A stretch of 64,000 nucleotides of DNA, from positions 62,001 to 126,000 of the forward strand of contig JAWLBY010000002.1 in the NCBI GenBank assembly GCA_041687455.1. The letters are read 5' to 3'. Shown in pieces: positions 49,798 to 59,160 of the stretch. Within the stretch, counting starts at the first letter, position 1, and each line of letters starts with the position of its first letter. The position numbers and the translations under genes were made by a program. The notes under the pieces were generated by a model that worked only from the letters and a program-made list of their open reading frames with translations, was not told the DNA's origin and searched no databases. This DNA comes from JAWLBY01 sp041687455. Its GTDB lineage: Bacteria > Pseudomonadota > Gammaproteobacteria > Xanthomonadales > Xanthomonadaceae.

Positions 49798-50031
49798 ATG
49801 CAGCATTCCGACAACCTCATCGCCGGCGGTGCGCAACATGCCGAGTCCGCCGCTTCGATGGTCGCCAAGTCCGCTCCCGCAGCGCCAGGAATGCTGGTGC
49901 TGGCAGGCCATGACATCAACGTCTGGGTGGCGATCTTGTCTGCCGTCTGGCTGCTGATGCTCATGTCCGGCTGGATGTGGGACCGCTTTGTGGCTCCGCG
50001 CCGGAAGGTTCGGCGTGATTCGCGCCGCTGA
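49798..50031 (+). CDS. Putative holin (77 aa, one membrane helix)
   Basis: CTGGAG precedes ATG at 49798. The protein has a polar N-terminus, one membrane helix (VWVAILSAVWLLMLMSGWMW), and a basic tail (APRRKVRRDSRR). It lies directly before the endolysin gene, the usual holin place. It would permeabilise the inner membrane at lysis or, if a pinholin, depolarise it and activate the signal-arrest endolysin. Confidence 0.7.
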   Translation: MQHSDNLIAGGAQHAESAASMVAKSAPAAPGMLVLAGHDINVWVAILSAVWLLMLMSGWMWDRFVAPRRKVRRDSRR

Positions 50032-50067
50032 CGCCGGCGATCTGACGATCAGGCTGGTGGTGCAGAG

Positions 50068-50568
50068 ATGAAGGTCCGGTTCCTCGCAGTGCCGGCGGTC
50101 ATGGTCGGCGCGCTGATTGCCGCACTGCATTCGTCCGAGGATCGGCGCTACACGCCGTACCGCGATCCGGTCGGTATCTGGACGGTCTGTGCAGGCATCA
50201 CCGGCGCGGACGTAGTGCCTGGCCAGACGTACACCGATCACGAGTGCGACGTGCTCGAGGTGAGGTACGTCGACCAGATGCTGCGGAACATGGGCGCGTG
50301 CGTCGACAGCGAGTTCGAGTTCCACGAGGTCAAAGCCTGGGGCCACTTCGCATACAACGTCGGCACGGACCGGTTCTGCTCGAGCACGGCTGCCAACCTG
50401 CTGCGTCGGGGCCGCAACTCTGAAGCGTGTCAGCAGATTACGCGCTGGCGCTTTGTGACGCTGCCGAGCGGTGAGCGATTCGACTGTTCGACACCTGGAA
50501 ACACGCGCTGCCCTGGCGTGTGGACGCGGCGCCAGTGGGAGCGGGACGTCTGCGAGGGGCGATCATGA
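50068..50568 (+). CDS. Signal-arrest-release endolysin (lysozyme, GH24)
   Basis: This 166-residue protein has an N-terminal weakly hydrophobic Ala/Val-rich segment (VPAVMVGALIAALHSS, about 9-23), typical of a SAR domain that tethers the enzyme until release. The catalytic triad Glu24, Asp33 and Thr39 has the spacing of T4/P21-type lysozymes. Six or more cysteines may be disulfide-bonded in the periplasm. The usual GHT after the triad is GIT here. Confidence 0.9.
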   Translation: MKVRFLAVPAVMVGALIAALHSSEDRRYTPYRDPVGIWTVCAGITGADVVPGQTYTDHECDVLEVRYVDQMLRNMGACVDSEFEFHEVKAWGHFAYNVGTDRFCSSTAANLLRRGRNSEACQQITRWRFVTLPSGERFDCSTPGNTRCPGVWTRRQWERDVCEGRS

Positions 50569-50813
50569 ATATGCTGCTACTGTTGCGGTGCGGCTTGCTG
50601 CCGATGCTGTCTCTGCTCGCGGTCGGCTCGATCGCGATGGTGCTGCACGCGCCCGTGAGCGCTGAGACGATCCCGATCTACGACGCGCGCGACCTCACCG
50701 GTCGCACCGTCATCAACTACTGCGAGTCGCCGGTCAGTCGCATCATGACCGGTGGGAAGGCTGGCATCGTCTGCTTCCCAACGCTGATCATGACGACCGG
50801 GTTCGAACGGTGA
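50565..50813 (+). CDS. Small exported protein in the lysis cassette (82 aa)
   Basis: ATG overlaps the endolysin stop. A signal-like hydrophobic N-terminus (LLPMLSLLAVGSIAMVLHAP) precedes a short domain with two cysteines (INYCES, IVCFPT). The function is unknown. It lies between endolysin and spanin genes, so a lysis accessory role is possible. Confidence 0.6.
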   Translation: MNMLLLLRCGLLPMLSLLAVGSIAMVLHAPVSAETIPIYDARDLTGRTVINYCESPVSRIMTGGKAGIVCFPTLIMTTGFER

Positions 50814-51193
50814 ACCCGGTCGGATATCTGTGGCTCGCGCTGGCGCTTGCGATGTGCGCAGCCGTCGGATGGGGCGGGTACGAGCGCAAGCGCGCGCACG
50901 ACGCCGCGGCCAATCTTCGATCTGCGACGGCGACGTGCACAGGCGTGAACATGCAGGCCAACGGCGTTGTCGAGAGCCTCCGACGACAACTGGCGCAGTG
51001 CCACTACGACCGGGCGGTCGACCGCGTGCGGACAGACGCCGCGCTGGAGGACAGCAGGCGTCAGGCCGAAACGCGGGGGCAGGAGCTCGCAGACGCGCAG
51101 CGGCGCGTGCGCGATATTTCGAGAACGCCCGACTGCGAGGCGGTGATGTCGGCGCCGATCTGTCCTGACATCGAGTCGGAGCTGCGCCGGTGA
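50810..51193 (+). CDS. Rz-like inner-membrane spanin (i-spanin)
   Basis: The GTG start overlaps the previous stop (GTGA). The protein (127 residues) has an N-terminal membrane helix (YLWLALALAMCAAVGWGGY) and a long periplasmic coiled coil (ESLRRQLAQCHYDRAVDRV, DSRRQAETRGQELADAQRRV). It would complex with the outer-membrane lipoprotein encoded next and fuse the membranes at lysis. Confidence 0.85.
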   Translation: MNPVGYLWLALALAMCAAVGWGGYERKRAHDAAANLRSATATCTGVNMQANGVVESLRRQLAQCHYDRAVDRVRTDAALEDSRRQAETRGQELADAQRRVRDISRTPDCEAVMSAPICPDIESELRR

Positions 51194-51465
51194 TCCGGCT
51201 GGCGTGCATCGTGCTTCTGCTCGCTGGCTGCACGCCTGCGACGGTGCTGCGCGAGCCATACGAGGTCGAGAAGCGGGTCGAGGTCATCAAGCCGATCGAT
51301 CCGTTCTACACCGAACCTCTGCCGATGCCCGCGCTTCCTCGCGGGTCGATCTTGGTGCGCGACCTGGTCGAGCACATCGAAGCGTGGAAGGCCTTCGGCA
51401 AGACCGCGAACGAGCATCGCAGCAAGGTCGCCGAGCTCAGTCAAGGCGCGTCCGATGCGCTGTGA
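51190..51465 (+). CDS. Rz1-like outer-membrane spanin lipoprotein (o-spanin)
   Basis: The GTG start overlaps the i-spanin stop (GTGA). A lipobox (LLLAGC) ends the signal peptide, so the mature protein is lipid-anchored. A Pro-rich middle (KPIDPFYTEPLPMPALPRGS) is typical of Rz1. At 91 residues it is a separate gene rather than nested inside the i-spanin gene as in lambda. Confidence 0.85.
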   Translation: MIRLACIVLLLAGCTPATVLREPYEVEKRVEVIKPIDPFYTEPLPMPALPRGSILVRDLVEHIEAWKAFGKTANEHRSKVAELSQGASDAL

Positions 51466-51646
51466 CTCGGCCGTGCAGATCGCACGCCGGGGACCCTGCG
51501 AGACGATTCCGGAACCGCGGGGGGAAACGGGCGCGGTTTTCGACAGTTTTTCGGCTCCATAGGGAGCAGCAGCAGCCTGCCTGCGGGAGGGGAGGTGTAG
51601 GCATTTCGGGCTGATCAAGGTGCGCTGACAGGCGCTCGGCGGAGAT
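51466..51646. other. 181-bp gap before terminase: candidate packaging (cos) region
   Basis: No gene is seen. The gap holds GC-rich runs (CCGCGGGGGGAAACGGGCGC), a T-run, a small hairpin GCTCC-ATAG-GGAGC and a purine-rich stretch. In lambda-like phages cos lies directly before the small terminase gene. I cannot identify the cut site from one sequence. Confidence 0.3.
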
Positions 51647-52159
51647 ATGGGCGAAATCGCAGAATTTCGGACGACGATTCGGCTCAGCATCAGCCAGATC
51701 GCGTCCGAGTTCGGCATGTCGCGGAACACGGTTGCCAAGCGGATCGACCTGTTCGGCGTGAAGCCGGACGGCCGCCGGGCCGGGTATCCGGTTTACCGCA
51801 TGCGCGACCTCGTTCCGGTCGTTGCGCAGCAGCAGTGCGTGCCGGCTGGTCCGGACTTCAACCCGGACACGCTGCCGCCGATCGAGCGGCGAGCGTGGTT
51901 CCAGTCGGAAAACGAGCGGCTCAAGGTCGAGGGTGAGATGGGCCGGCTGATCCCGGCGGCCGAAGTCGAGTCCGAGATGGCGGCAATGGCGAAATCCATC
52001 GTGCGCGTGCTGGAGACGCTGCCTGACATGGTCGAGCGCGACATTCGCGCTTCTCCCGAGGTCGTCGAGTACCTGCAGGAAAAGGTCTACGAACTGCGGC
52101 TGCATTTGACCGGCGAGGTCGCCGAGGTCGAGGAAGACGATGTACGCGTCGGCGGCTGA
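51647..52159 (+). CDS. Terminase small subunit (Nu1/DUF1441-like)
   Basis: This 170-residue protein has an N-terminal helix-turn-helix (LSISQIASEFGMSRNTVAKR), a YPVYRMRDL wing, and a helical middle and C-terminus for oligomerisation. It should bind the packaging site and recruit the large subunit. It overlaps the large-subunit start by 20 bases. Confidence 0.85.
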   Translation: MGEIAEFRTTIRLSISQIASEFGMSRNTVAKRIDLFGVKPDGRRAGYPVYRMRDLVPVVAQQQCVPAGPDFNPDTLPPIERRAWFQSENERLKVEGEMGRLIPAAEVESEMAAMAKSIVRVLETLPDMVERDIRASPEVVEYLQEKVYELRLHLTGEVAEVEEDDVRVGG

Positions 52160-54221
52160 GATTCGCCGCGACACCGCGGAGATGTTCCGGCCGCCGGAGC
52201 GGATATCGGTGTCCGACGGCATCCAGCGGACGCTGGTCACCGCGACCGGTCCGTACGATCCGGAGCTGACGCCGTACATGGCCGGCCCGGCGAACGCGCT
52301 CGATTCGCGCCGGTACCGCTCGGTCGTGTTCATCGGGCCGGCGCGCACGGGCAAGACGGTCACGTTGATCGACGGCTGGATCGCGCGGAACGTGCGCTAC
52401 GCGCCGGGCGACATGCTGATCGTCCAGGCTTCGCAGGACCTCGCGCGCTACTACTCGAAGGTCCGCATCAAGCGGATGATCGAGAACTCGACCGAGGTGC
52501 GGAACCGGCTGTCGCTCCGGCGGCAGGACGACAACACCTTCGACAAGGTGTTCCGTAACGGCATGGTGCTGGCGTTCGGCTGGCCGTCCGGAGCGCAACT
52601 ATCCGGCCGCGACTTCCGCTACGTGGCGGTCACGGAATACGACGCGTGCGCCGACGACGTCGACGGCGAGGGCTCGCTGTACATCCTCGCGAGCAAGCGC
52701 ACAGAGACGTTCATGAGCGCCGGCAAGACATTGGTCGAGACGTCGATCCGGCGCGAGTACCGCGATCCGACGTGGCAGCCGAAGGTCGGGTCGCTGCACG
52801 AAGCGCCGCCGGCCGGCGGCGCGACCATGCTTTACAACATGGGAACGCGCTGCTGGTTCTACTGGCGGTGCTGCAGTTGCGGCGAGTTTTTCCCGCTGCA
52901 CCCGGACATCCACCGGATGTTCGACCTGCCGCCGCTGCACCAGATGGTCGAGACCATGGCCGGCGCCGACCCGGCGGAGTGGGCGGCCGATCACTGCAGG
53001 TTGCGGTGCCCATGCTGCGGGATGGAGATCCCGGAGCGGCTGAAGCGAGCGAACAACGGCTCGGGCATCTGGGTTCCGGACGGCTGCACGATCGACGTGT
53101 CTGGCCGGATCTGCGGCGAGCCGCGGTCGACCGACATCGCGAGCTTCCAGCTCAGTTGCATCGCCGCGGCCTATGGGTCGTGGCAGAAGATCCTGCAGAA
53201 GTACGCCACGGCGATCGTGGAGTACCACCGCACCAGCGACGAGACCGAGATCAAATCGACGGTCAACCTCGACCAGGGACGAGCGTATCTGCCGATCGCA
53301 GCGGTCCGCGGTCGGCGCAGCCCGCACGAACTGCAGGAGCGCACCGAGGACTGGCCGGAGCAGCACGTGCCATCCGGCGTGCGGTTCCTGACCGCTCAGA
53401 TCGACATCCAGGCCGGTAGCACGCCGCGGTTCGTGGTGCAGGTGATGGGGTGGGGCGTCGGGCTGGAGAAGTGGATTGTGGACCGCTACGCGCTGAAGAG
53501 CTCGTCGCGCGACGACGGCAATGGCGGCGTCCTGCCGCTCGATCCGGCGAGCTACCTCGAGGACTGGGACCGACTGATCGAGAAGGTCATCGAACGGCGC
53601 TATCCGCTCGCGGATGGCTCCGGCCGCACGATGCCGATCCGGCTGACGGTGTGCGACTCTGGCGGCCGCGCCGGCGTTACCAAGCGCGCGTACCAGTTCT
53701 GGCGCTCGCTGAAGGCGAAGAACCTCAGCCACCGGTTCCGACTGGTGAAGGGATCGGACCGGCCGAACGCCAAGACGATCGACGAGAGCTATCCCGACAC
53801 CCGCGGCCGAAAGGACCGCAAGGCCGGCGCGGTCGGCGACGTGCCGGTGCTGATCTTGAACACGACTGCTCTGAAGGACGCGGTGATGGCCGACGTCTGG
53901 CGCAACACGCCGGGCCCGGGCTATTACCACTTCCCGCGCTGGCTGCCGACGAGCTTCTACGACGAACTCACGGCGGAGACGCGCGGCGACGACCGCTGGG
54001 ACGACCACGGGCGCAGGAACGAGACCTTCGACCTCTGTTACTACGGCCACGCGGCGGCCGAGTACCTGAAGGCCGACCGCATCGACTGGACGCGTCCGCC
54101 CGCGTGGGCGGCGGACTGGAATTGGAACCCCGACGTGTTCGCCGACGGCGACGAGGCGCCTCCGCGCCCGGTCGCGCGGCGCCCGCGCGTCGTGGCGCGC
54201 AGCAAGTACCTGGGGCGCTGA
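52140..54221 (+). CDS. Terminase large subunit (lambda gpA family)
   Basis: This 693-residue packaging motor has Walker A GPARTGKT (66-73) in the ATPase half, a CX2C plus CPCC zinc-like cluster in the middle (WRCCSCGEFFPL and RLRCPCCGM), and a C-terminal RNase H-fold nuclease with DIQAGSTPRFVVQVMGWG and later aspartates (VCDSGGRAG). Size and order are as in lambda gpA, so packaging is probably cos-type. Confidence 0.95.
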   Translation: MYASAAEIRRDTAEMFRPPERISVSDGIQRTLVTATGPYDPELTPYMAGPANALDSRRYRSVVFIGPARTGKTVTLIDGWIARNVRYAPGDMLIVQASQDLARYYSKVRIKRMIENSTEVRNRLSLRRQDDNTFDKVFRNGMVLAFGWPSGAQLSGRDFRYVAVTEYDACADDVDGEGSLYILASKRTETFMSAGKTLVETSIRREYRDPTWQPKVGSLHEAPPAGGATMLYNMGTRCWFYWRCCSCGEFFPLHPDIHRMFDLPPLHQMVETMAGADPAEWAADHCRLRCPCCGMEIPERLKRANNGSGIWVPDGCTIDVSGRICGEPRSTDIASFQLSCIAAAYGSWQKILQKYATAIVEYHRTSDETEIKSTVNLDQGRAYLPIAAVRGRRSPHELQERTEDWPEQHVPSGVRFLTAQIDIQAGSTPRFVVQVMGWGVGLEKWIVDRYALKSSSRDDGNGGVLPLDPASYLEDWDRLIEKVIERRYPLADGSGRTMPIRLTVCDSGGRAGVTKRAYQFWRSLKAKNLSHRFRLVKGSDRPNAKTIDESYPDTRGRKDRKAGAVGDVPVLILNTTALKDAVMADVWRNTPGPGYYHFPRWLPTSFYDELTAETRGDDRWDDHGRRNETFDLCYYGHAAAEYLKADRIDWTRPPAWAADWNWNPDVFADGDEAPPRPVARRPRVVARSKYLGR

Positions 54222-54222
54222 C

Positions 54223-54435
54223 ATGGCGTACACGCAGCAGCAAGTCGAAGCGCTCGAAGAGGCGATTGCCGACGGCGTGCTGACCGTCCGTGACCCGTCG
54301 GGACGGATGGTGACCTACCAGAACCTCGACGCCATGGAGCGTGCGCGGCGACGCATGCTCGACGAGATAGCGAAGGCGGCCGGCACAGCTCGCAAGCGCA
54401 CGTTCCGGATCTATCAGCGGGGCAAGGGTTACTGA
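54223..54435 (+). CDS. Head-tail joining protein, gpW-like
   Basis: This 70-residue protein starts one base after the terminase stop. The pattern YTQQQVEALEEAIADGVLTV, then SGRMVTYQNLDAMERARRRM, matches gpW, a small protein that closes the filled head and binds the tail connector. Its stop overlaps the portal ATG. Confidence 0.82.
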   Translation: MAYTQQQVEALEEAIADGVLTVRDPSGRMVTYQNLDAMERARRRMLDEIAKAAGTARKRTFRIYQRGKGY

Positions 54436-55898
54436 TGTCCGACGATCCGATCCAACCCGGCTACGACGCGGCCGGGCAGGGCCGGCGGCTGCGCATGTGG
54501 CGCCCGCCCCGCATGGGCCCCAACTCGGTCACCGTCGCCGGCCTCGACACGATCGTCAGCCGCGCTCGAGCCGCGCACCGGAACGACGCGTGGGCAGGCG
54601 CCGCGAACGATCGGCTCGTCTCGAACCTGGTTGGCACCGGCGTGCAGGCCAAGGCGCGCAACGGTGCGCCGGAACTGCGCGAGCGGATCAAGGAGGTATG
54701 GGAGGGCTGGCAGCGGCACTCCGACGCCGACGGCGTGCTCGACTTCTACGGCCAGCAGGCCCTCGGCGTGCGTGAGTGGGACGAGGCCGGCGAGGTGTTC
54801 GCGCGCCTGCGTCGCCGTCGACCTGAAGACGGTATGCGCGTGCCACTGCAGGTGCAACTGATTGAATCCGAGCAGTGCCCGGCAACCTACTACGCCCGAG
54901 CACAGCGAAGCGGCAACCCAATCAAGGCCGGCATCGAGTTCGATGCGATCGGCCGCCGGGTCGCCTACTGGATGTACCGGACGCACCCGGGCGAGCCGGT
55001 GATGGACGTCAACGGCACCGAGCTGGTGCGCGTTCCTGCCGACGAGGTGATCCATCTCTACGAGCCGCTGCGGGCTGGCCAGTTACGCGGCATCCCGCGG
55101 TCGGCCGCAGTGCTGCCGCTGCTGCACAACATCGGCAAGTTCAGCGACAACGTGCTCGAGCGGCAGGCGATCGCCAACCTGTTCGCGCTGTTCTACACGA
55201 TGCCGCCCACGGCGCCCGAAGATCAGAGCCCGCTTGGCGAAACGGTGACCGGAAGCGACACCGACGAGGCGCCGCTCTCAGGCCTGGAGCCGGGCACAGC
55301 TCAGGAGCTGCCGGCCGGTATGGACGTGAAGTTCAGCAGCCCGCCTGGCGCCGGCGCGGATTTCGCGCCGTACCTGCGCACGATGCTGATGGCGGTAGCC
55401 GCGCGCCACGGCGTGCCGTACGAAATTCTCACCGGCGACCTGCGCGACGTCAGCGACCGCGCGCTGCGCCTGATCCTCAACGAGTTCCGCAGGATCATCG
55501 AGCAGCGACAGTGGCTGTACCTGATCCCGCAGTTCTGCCAGCGCATCCGCGAGGCGTTCTTCGACGCCGCGGTGCTCGCCGGCGAGTTGGTGTTGCCCGG
55601 CTACGCCGAGCGCCGAGACTGGTACACCTCGACGCTGTGGGTCCCGCACGGCTGGCCGTACAGCCACCCGGTGCAGGACGTCGATGCCGACTCGAAGGCC
55701 GTCCGCGCCGGCTTCGCTAGCCGCGACCAGATCGTGCTGGCGCGCGGCGAGGATCCAGAACAGGTCGACGCCGAGCAGGCGATCTCGAACGCGCGCGCCG
55801 ACGGCCTCGGCCTGCGCCACGACTCCGATGGCCGGCAGGCGAAAGGCGCCGGCGCGAGCAACGCGGCGCCGCCGCAGGGAGAGACGAATGAATCGTAA
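54435..55898 (+). CDS. Portal protein (lambda gpB family)
   Basis: This 487-residue portal monomer makes the dodecameric DNA channel. Family segments include LDTIVSRARAAHRNDAWAGA, VQLIESEQCPATYYARAQRS, EVIHLYEPLRAGQLRGIPRS and PYEILTGDLRDVSDRALRLI. The start overlaps the gpW-like stop. An acidic C-terminal tail (GASNAAPPQGETNES) follows the core. Confidence 0.95.
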   Translation: MSDDPIQPGYDAAGQGRRLRMWRPPRMGPNSVTVAGLDTIVSRARAAHRNDAWAGAANDRLVSNLVGTGVQAKARNGAPELRERIKEVWEGWQRHSDADGVLDFYGQQALGVREWDEAGEVFARLRRRRPEDGMRVPLQVQLIESEQCPATYYARAQRSGNPIKAGIEFDAIGRRVAYWMYRTHPGEPVMDVNGTELVRVPADEVIHLYEPLRAGQLRGIPRSAAVLPLLHNIGKFSDNVLERQAIANLFALFYTMPPTAPEDQSPLGETVTGSDTDEAPLSGLEPGTAQELPAGMDVKFSSPPGAGADFAPYLRTMLMAVAARHGVPYEILTGDLRDVSDRALRLILNEFRRIIEQRQWLYLIPQFCQRIREAFFDAAVLAGELVLPGYAERRDWYTSTLWVPHGWPYSHPVQDVDADSKAVRAGFASRDQIVLARGEDPEQVDAEQAISNARADGLGLRHDSDGRQAKGAGASNAAPPQGETNES

Positions 55899-57330
55899 TC
55901 CGAGCCTGCTGGCCCGGCTGTTCCGCCGCAGCGAGTCGCCGCTGGTCGCGCAGGTGTTCGCACACGCGATCGGTCAGCCGCTGCTGGTCCACCCACAGAT
56001 CGGCGAGCAACTGGTCGGCGCCTATTTGCACGGCGCGGTTGAAATGCGACCGCCCACGCTGGAGTTGCTGGAGATCGCGCCGGCAAACTCCGACCCGATC
56101 ACGGGCGAGAAGCCCGCGCGCAACATCGCCGTGCTGAACGTCTCTGGCGGGCTGGTGAACCGGCCGGCGGAGGGAATGTGCGACCCCGGCCCGATCAGCT
56201 ACGCGCGCATGCGGCAGTCGTTCGACGCCGCACTCGCGGACCCGACCGTCGAAGCGGTGATCCTGCGGCTCGACTCGCCCGGCGGCATGGTCGCTGGCTG
56301 CTTCGACCTGGCTGACCACATCGCCAGCCGTCGCGGCGACAAGCCGATCTTCGCGATGGTCGACGACTACGCGTACTCGGCCGCCTACGCGATCGCAGCC
56401 GCGGCCGACGAGATCTGGGTCACCCGCACCGGCGGCGTCGGCTCGATCGGCGTCATCGCCTACCACTACGACCAGAGCGGCTGGGATGCGAAAATCGGCC
56501 TGAAGGTCACCGCGATCTTCGCCGGTGCACACAAGAACGACGGCACGCCGCACGCGCCGATGCCGGACGATGTCCGGGAGCATCTGCAGCAGCGGATCGA
56601 CGGTCTGCGTCTGCTGTTCGCACAGTCGGTCGCGAACTACCGCGGCATGGCGCTGCAAGCGGTGCTCGACACCGAGGCAGAGACCTACAACGGCCAGACC
56701 GCGATCGATGCCGGTCTCGCCGACCGGCTCGGCACCTGGCATGATCTGGTCGCGCACGTCGCCGCCGGCGGCCTGCCGTTGGTCCGCAACGATGACCAGC
56801 TCGAGCGCCAGGCTCCGGCCACCGACGAGCCGCGGCAAGAAGCCGACGGCGACTCGATCAGTGCCGATTCCGGCGACCAGAAGGCCGGCGTGGCAACTGC
56901 CGTCGTGTGCGCGGCCCATCGAACGGGCATGAGTGCATCGGCCGCGATTGCCGCGATCACGGACGCCGGCGCCGAGCTGCCGACCGTCGCATCTGCAGTT
57001 CTCGCGTCGGACCTGCCGGCGGATATCGCGATCGCGCTGCAGCGCTCCGACGCCACGCCGGCCAACGTCAGCGAGCGCATCGCGGCCGCCGGGATGATCG
57101 CCGACCTGTGCACGGCCTCCGGGCTCCGCAGCATCGCTCCCGACTACGTCAAGAGCGGCGTGAGCGTCGAATCCGTTCGAGCACAACTGCTCGGCGCCGT
57201 TGCGAGCGTCGGCCCAGAAATCGAAACCACCCTGCGGCCGCCGATGCCGGCAGCCGCGGCCCACCAGCAGGCGACCACTGCTCAGGAAATCTACGACCGT
57301 CGCGCAGCCGCCGCCGGTCGTAGCTCGTAA
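55888..57330 (+). CDS. S49-family head maturation protease (lambda gpC-like)
   Basis: This 480-residue product from ATG 55888 has AGGGAG upstream. The N-terminal half is a ClpP/SppA-type protease (NIAVLNVSGGLVN, AVILRLDSPGGMVAG, DYAYSAAYAIAAAADEIWVT, GGVGSIGVIAYH), with the serine in YSAAYA and a later lysine. The C-terminal Ala-rich part (about 330-480) would serve as the scaffold, as Nu3 does within lambda C. It processes portal and scaffold during head assembly. Confidence 0.92.
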   Translation: MNRNPSLLARLFRRSESPLVAQVFAHAIGQPLLVHPQIGEQLVGAYLHGAVEMRPPTLELLEIAPANSDPITGEKPARNIAVLNVSGGLVNRPAEGMCDPGPISYARMRQSFDAALADPTVEAVILRLDSPGGMVAGCFDLADHIASRRGDKPIFAMVDDYAYSAAYAIAAAADEIWVTRTGGVGSIGVIAYHYDQSGWDAKIGLKVTAIFAGAHKNDGTPHAPMPDDVREHLQQRIDGLRLLFAQSVANYRGMALQAVLDTEAETYNGQTAIDAGLADRLGTWHDLVAHVAAGGLPLVRNDDQLERQAPATDEPRQEADGDSISADSGDQKAGVATAVVCAAHRTGMSASAAIAAITDAGAELPTVASAVLASDLPADIAIALQRSDATPANVSERIAAAGMIADLCTASGLRSIAPDYVKSGVSVESVRAQLLGAVASVGPEIETTLRPPMPAAAAHQQATTAQEIYDRRAAAAGRSS

Positions 57331-57350
57331 CCGCGGCGCTGGAGATCGAC

Positions 57351-57980
57351 ATGACCCTCACCGAAACCACCCACGCCGGCGGCTTCATCCTCTCCGAGGC
57401 CAACGGCAACCGGAGCCGCGCCAACGGCACCCTCAACCTCGGCCAAGATCTTGCCGCTGGTACCGTGCTCGGCCGGCTGCTGACCGGCACGCCGGCTGCC
57501 GGCGGCAGCAACACCGGTGACGGCACCGCCGGCGCCGTCACGCTTGGTGCCGACGCGCAGGTCGGCGATTACACCCTGACCTGCGTCGCAGCATCCACGA
57601 ATTCCGGCACGTTCACCGTTGTCGCACCGGATGGCAGCTCGCTGCCGGACCTGACCGTCGCGGTCGCGTACACGTCGAGCCACATCAACCTCACGATCGC
57701 GGACGGTGCGGCCGACTTCATCGTCGGCGACACGGTCACGGTCACGGTCGCGGCCGGCGACTACACCCAGTTCAACCAGGACGGCACCGACGGCAGCCAG
57801 ATCGCAGCCGCCATCCTGTATGGCGCGGTCGACGCCACCGATTCCGACACCGCATGCGCGCTGATCGTGCGCGACGCCGAGGTCATCTCGGATGAGCTGA
57901 CCTGGCCGAGCGACATCACGGCCGGCGAACAGGCCGCCGCGGAGGCCCAGCTCGAAGCCCGCGGGATCATCCTCCGCTGA
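57351..57980 (+). CDS. Head decoration protein (lambda gpD-like) with extra domain
   Basis: This 209-residue protein has a gpD-like N-terminus (THAGGFILSEANGNRSRANG, LNLGQDLAAGTVLGRLL) and C-terminus (AAILYGAVDATDSDTACALI), typical of trimers that stabilise the expanded capsid. A beta-rich insertion (about 65-135; VGDYTLTCVAASTNSGTFTV) makes it about twice the length of lambda gpD. It is placed directly before the capsid gene. Confidence 0.85.
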   Translation: MTLTETTHAGGFILSEANGNRSRANGTLNLGQDLAAGTVLGRLLTGTPAAGGSNTGDGTAGAVTLGADAQVGDYTLTCVAASTNSGTFTVVAPDGSSLPDLTVAVAYTSSHINLTIADGAADFIVGDTVTVTVAAGDYTQFNQDGTDGSQIAAAILYGAVDATDSDTACALIVRDAEVISDELTWPSDITAGEQAAAEAQLEARGIILR

Positions 57981-58003
57981 GGCCTGATCCAACACCCGCA
58001 ATG

Positions 58004-58027
58004 AGCCCGTTTCGCGCGGGCTTTTTC
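58004..58027 (+). terminator. Hairpin between decoration and capsid genes
   Basis: AGCCCG (58004-58009) pairs with CGGGCT (58017-58022), followed by TTTTCGTTTCTG. The capsid start is 27 bp further. It is probably a partial terminator or a processing hairpin. Confidence 0.6.
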
Positions 58028-58053
58028 GTTTCTGCCTTCCGGAGGATATAGCC

Positions 58054-59088
58054 ATGCCTGGCTTGGACGTTTTCCAACAGGACGCCTTTGGCGTCATCCA
58101 GCTTACCGATTCCATCAACAAGCTCCCGTTCGTTCCGGGCCGCGCTGGCCAGCTCATCGACTGGAACGAACGCGGCATCACGACGACGGCCGTCATGATC
58201 GAAGAGGTCGACGGCGTCCTGAAACTGCTGAACCCGACGCCGCGTGGCGGCCCGGGAGAAACCAAGTCGAAGGACAAGCGGCGCGCGCGCTCGCTGCTGG
58301 TGCCGCACTACCAGCACGATGACGCGATCAACGCGGACGAAGTGCAGAACGTTCGCGCGTTCGGTTCCGAGACCGACGTCCAGAGCGTCATGGGCCTCGT
58401 GTCCGCACGCCAGCGCGACGCGGTGTCGCTGGTGCTCGATCCGACGCTCGAGTTCCAGCGCCTGGGCGCGCTGAAGGGCGTGATCCTCAACGCCGACGGC
58501 AGCACGCTGTATGACCTGTTTTCGGAATTCGGCGTCACGCAGGAAACCGAGATCGACTTCGACCTCGACAACGCCAGCCCGGCGAAGGGTGCGCTGCGAA
58601 AGGCCTGCGCCGCCGCAGTGCGCAAGGTCGCGGACAATCTCGGCGGCGTTTCCTACACCGGTATGCACGCATTCTGCGGCGACGCGTTCTTCGACGACCT
58701 GCTGGCCCATACCGAGGTCATCGAGTCGTACAAGGGCACGCCGATGGCGCAGGTGCTGCGCGAAGGCTACGTTTACCCGAACGGCAACAAGGTGTATGGC
58801 GCGTTCGAGTTCGGCGGCATCGTGTGGGAGAACTACCGCGGCAAGAACGGCGTCGATGCGATGGTCCACACCGACAAGTGCCATGTTTTTCCCATGGGCG
58901 TGCCGGGCCTCTTCCGGACGGTATACGCACCGGCGGATTACATCGAGACCGTCAACACCGTCGGCCTGCCGCGCTACTCGAAGCAGTGGGTCTCGCCGAA
59001 CGGCAAGCGGATCGAGATGGAATCGCAGTCGAACCCGTTGTCCTACTGCACCCGCCCGAAGGTTCTGCTCAAGGGCAAGCGCACCTGA
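58054..59088 (+). CDS. Major capsid protein (lambda gpE family)
   Basis: This 344-residue HK97-fold shell protein is close to lambda gpE (341). Family features include FQQDAFGVIQLTDSINKLPF, RTTSVMIEE-like GITTTAVMIEEVDGVLKLLN, the segment GLVSARQRDAVSLVLDPTLE, HAFCGDAFFDDLLAHTEV and the C-terminal LPRYSKQWVSPNGKRIEMES. CGGAGGATATAGCC precedes the ATG, a strong ribosome site. Confidence 0.96.
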   Translation: MPGLDVFQQDAFGVIQLTDSINKLPFVPGRAGQLIDWNERGITTTAVMIEEVDGVLKLLNPTPRGGPGETKSKDKRRARSLLVPHYQHDDAINADEVQNVRAFGSETDVQSVMGLVSARQRDAVSLVLDPTLEFQRLGALKGVILNADGSTLYDLFSEFGVTQETEIDFDLDNASPAKGALRKACAAAVRKVADNLGGVSYTGMHAFCGDAFFDDLLAHTEVIESYKGTPMAQVLREGYVYPNGNKVYGAFEFGGIVWENYRGKNGVDAMVHTDKCHVFPMGVPGLFRTVYAPADYIETVNTVGLPRYSKQWVSPNGKRIEMESQSNPLSYCTRPKVLLKGKRT

Positions 59089-59112
59089 CCGGTGCACTGA
59101 ACCTGCAATCGA

Positions 59113-59147
59113 CGACTCCGGCCGCCTTCGGGCGGCCGAGTCGTTTT
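59113..59147 (+). terminator. Terminator after the capsid gene (TTCG tetraloop)
   Basis: The stem 59113-59126 with 59131-59143 has one bulged C and a TTCG tetraloop, followed by TTTT. It separates the head genes from the fibre block. Confidence 0.8.
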
Positions 59148-59160
59148 CGAGGTCCCGAGA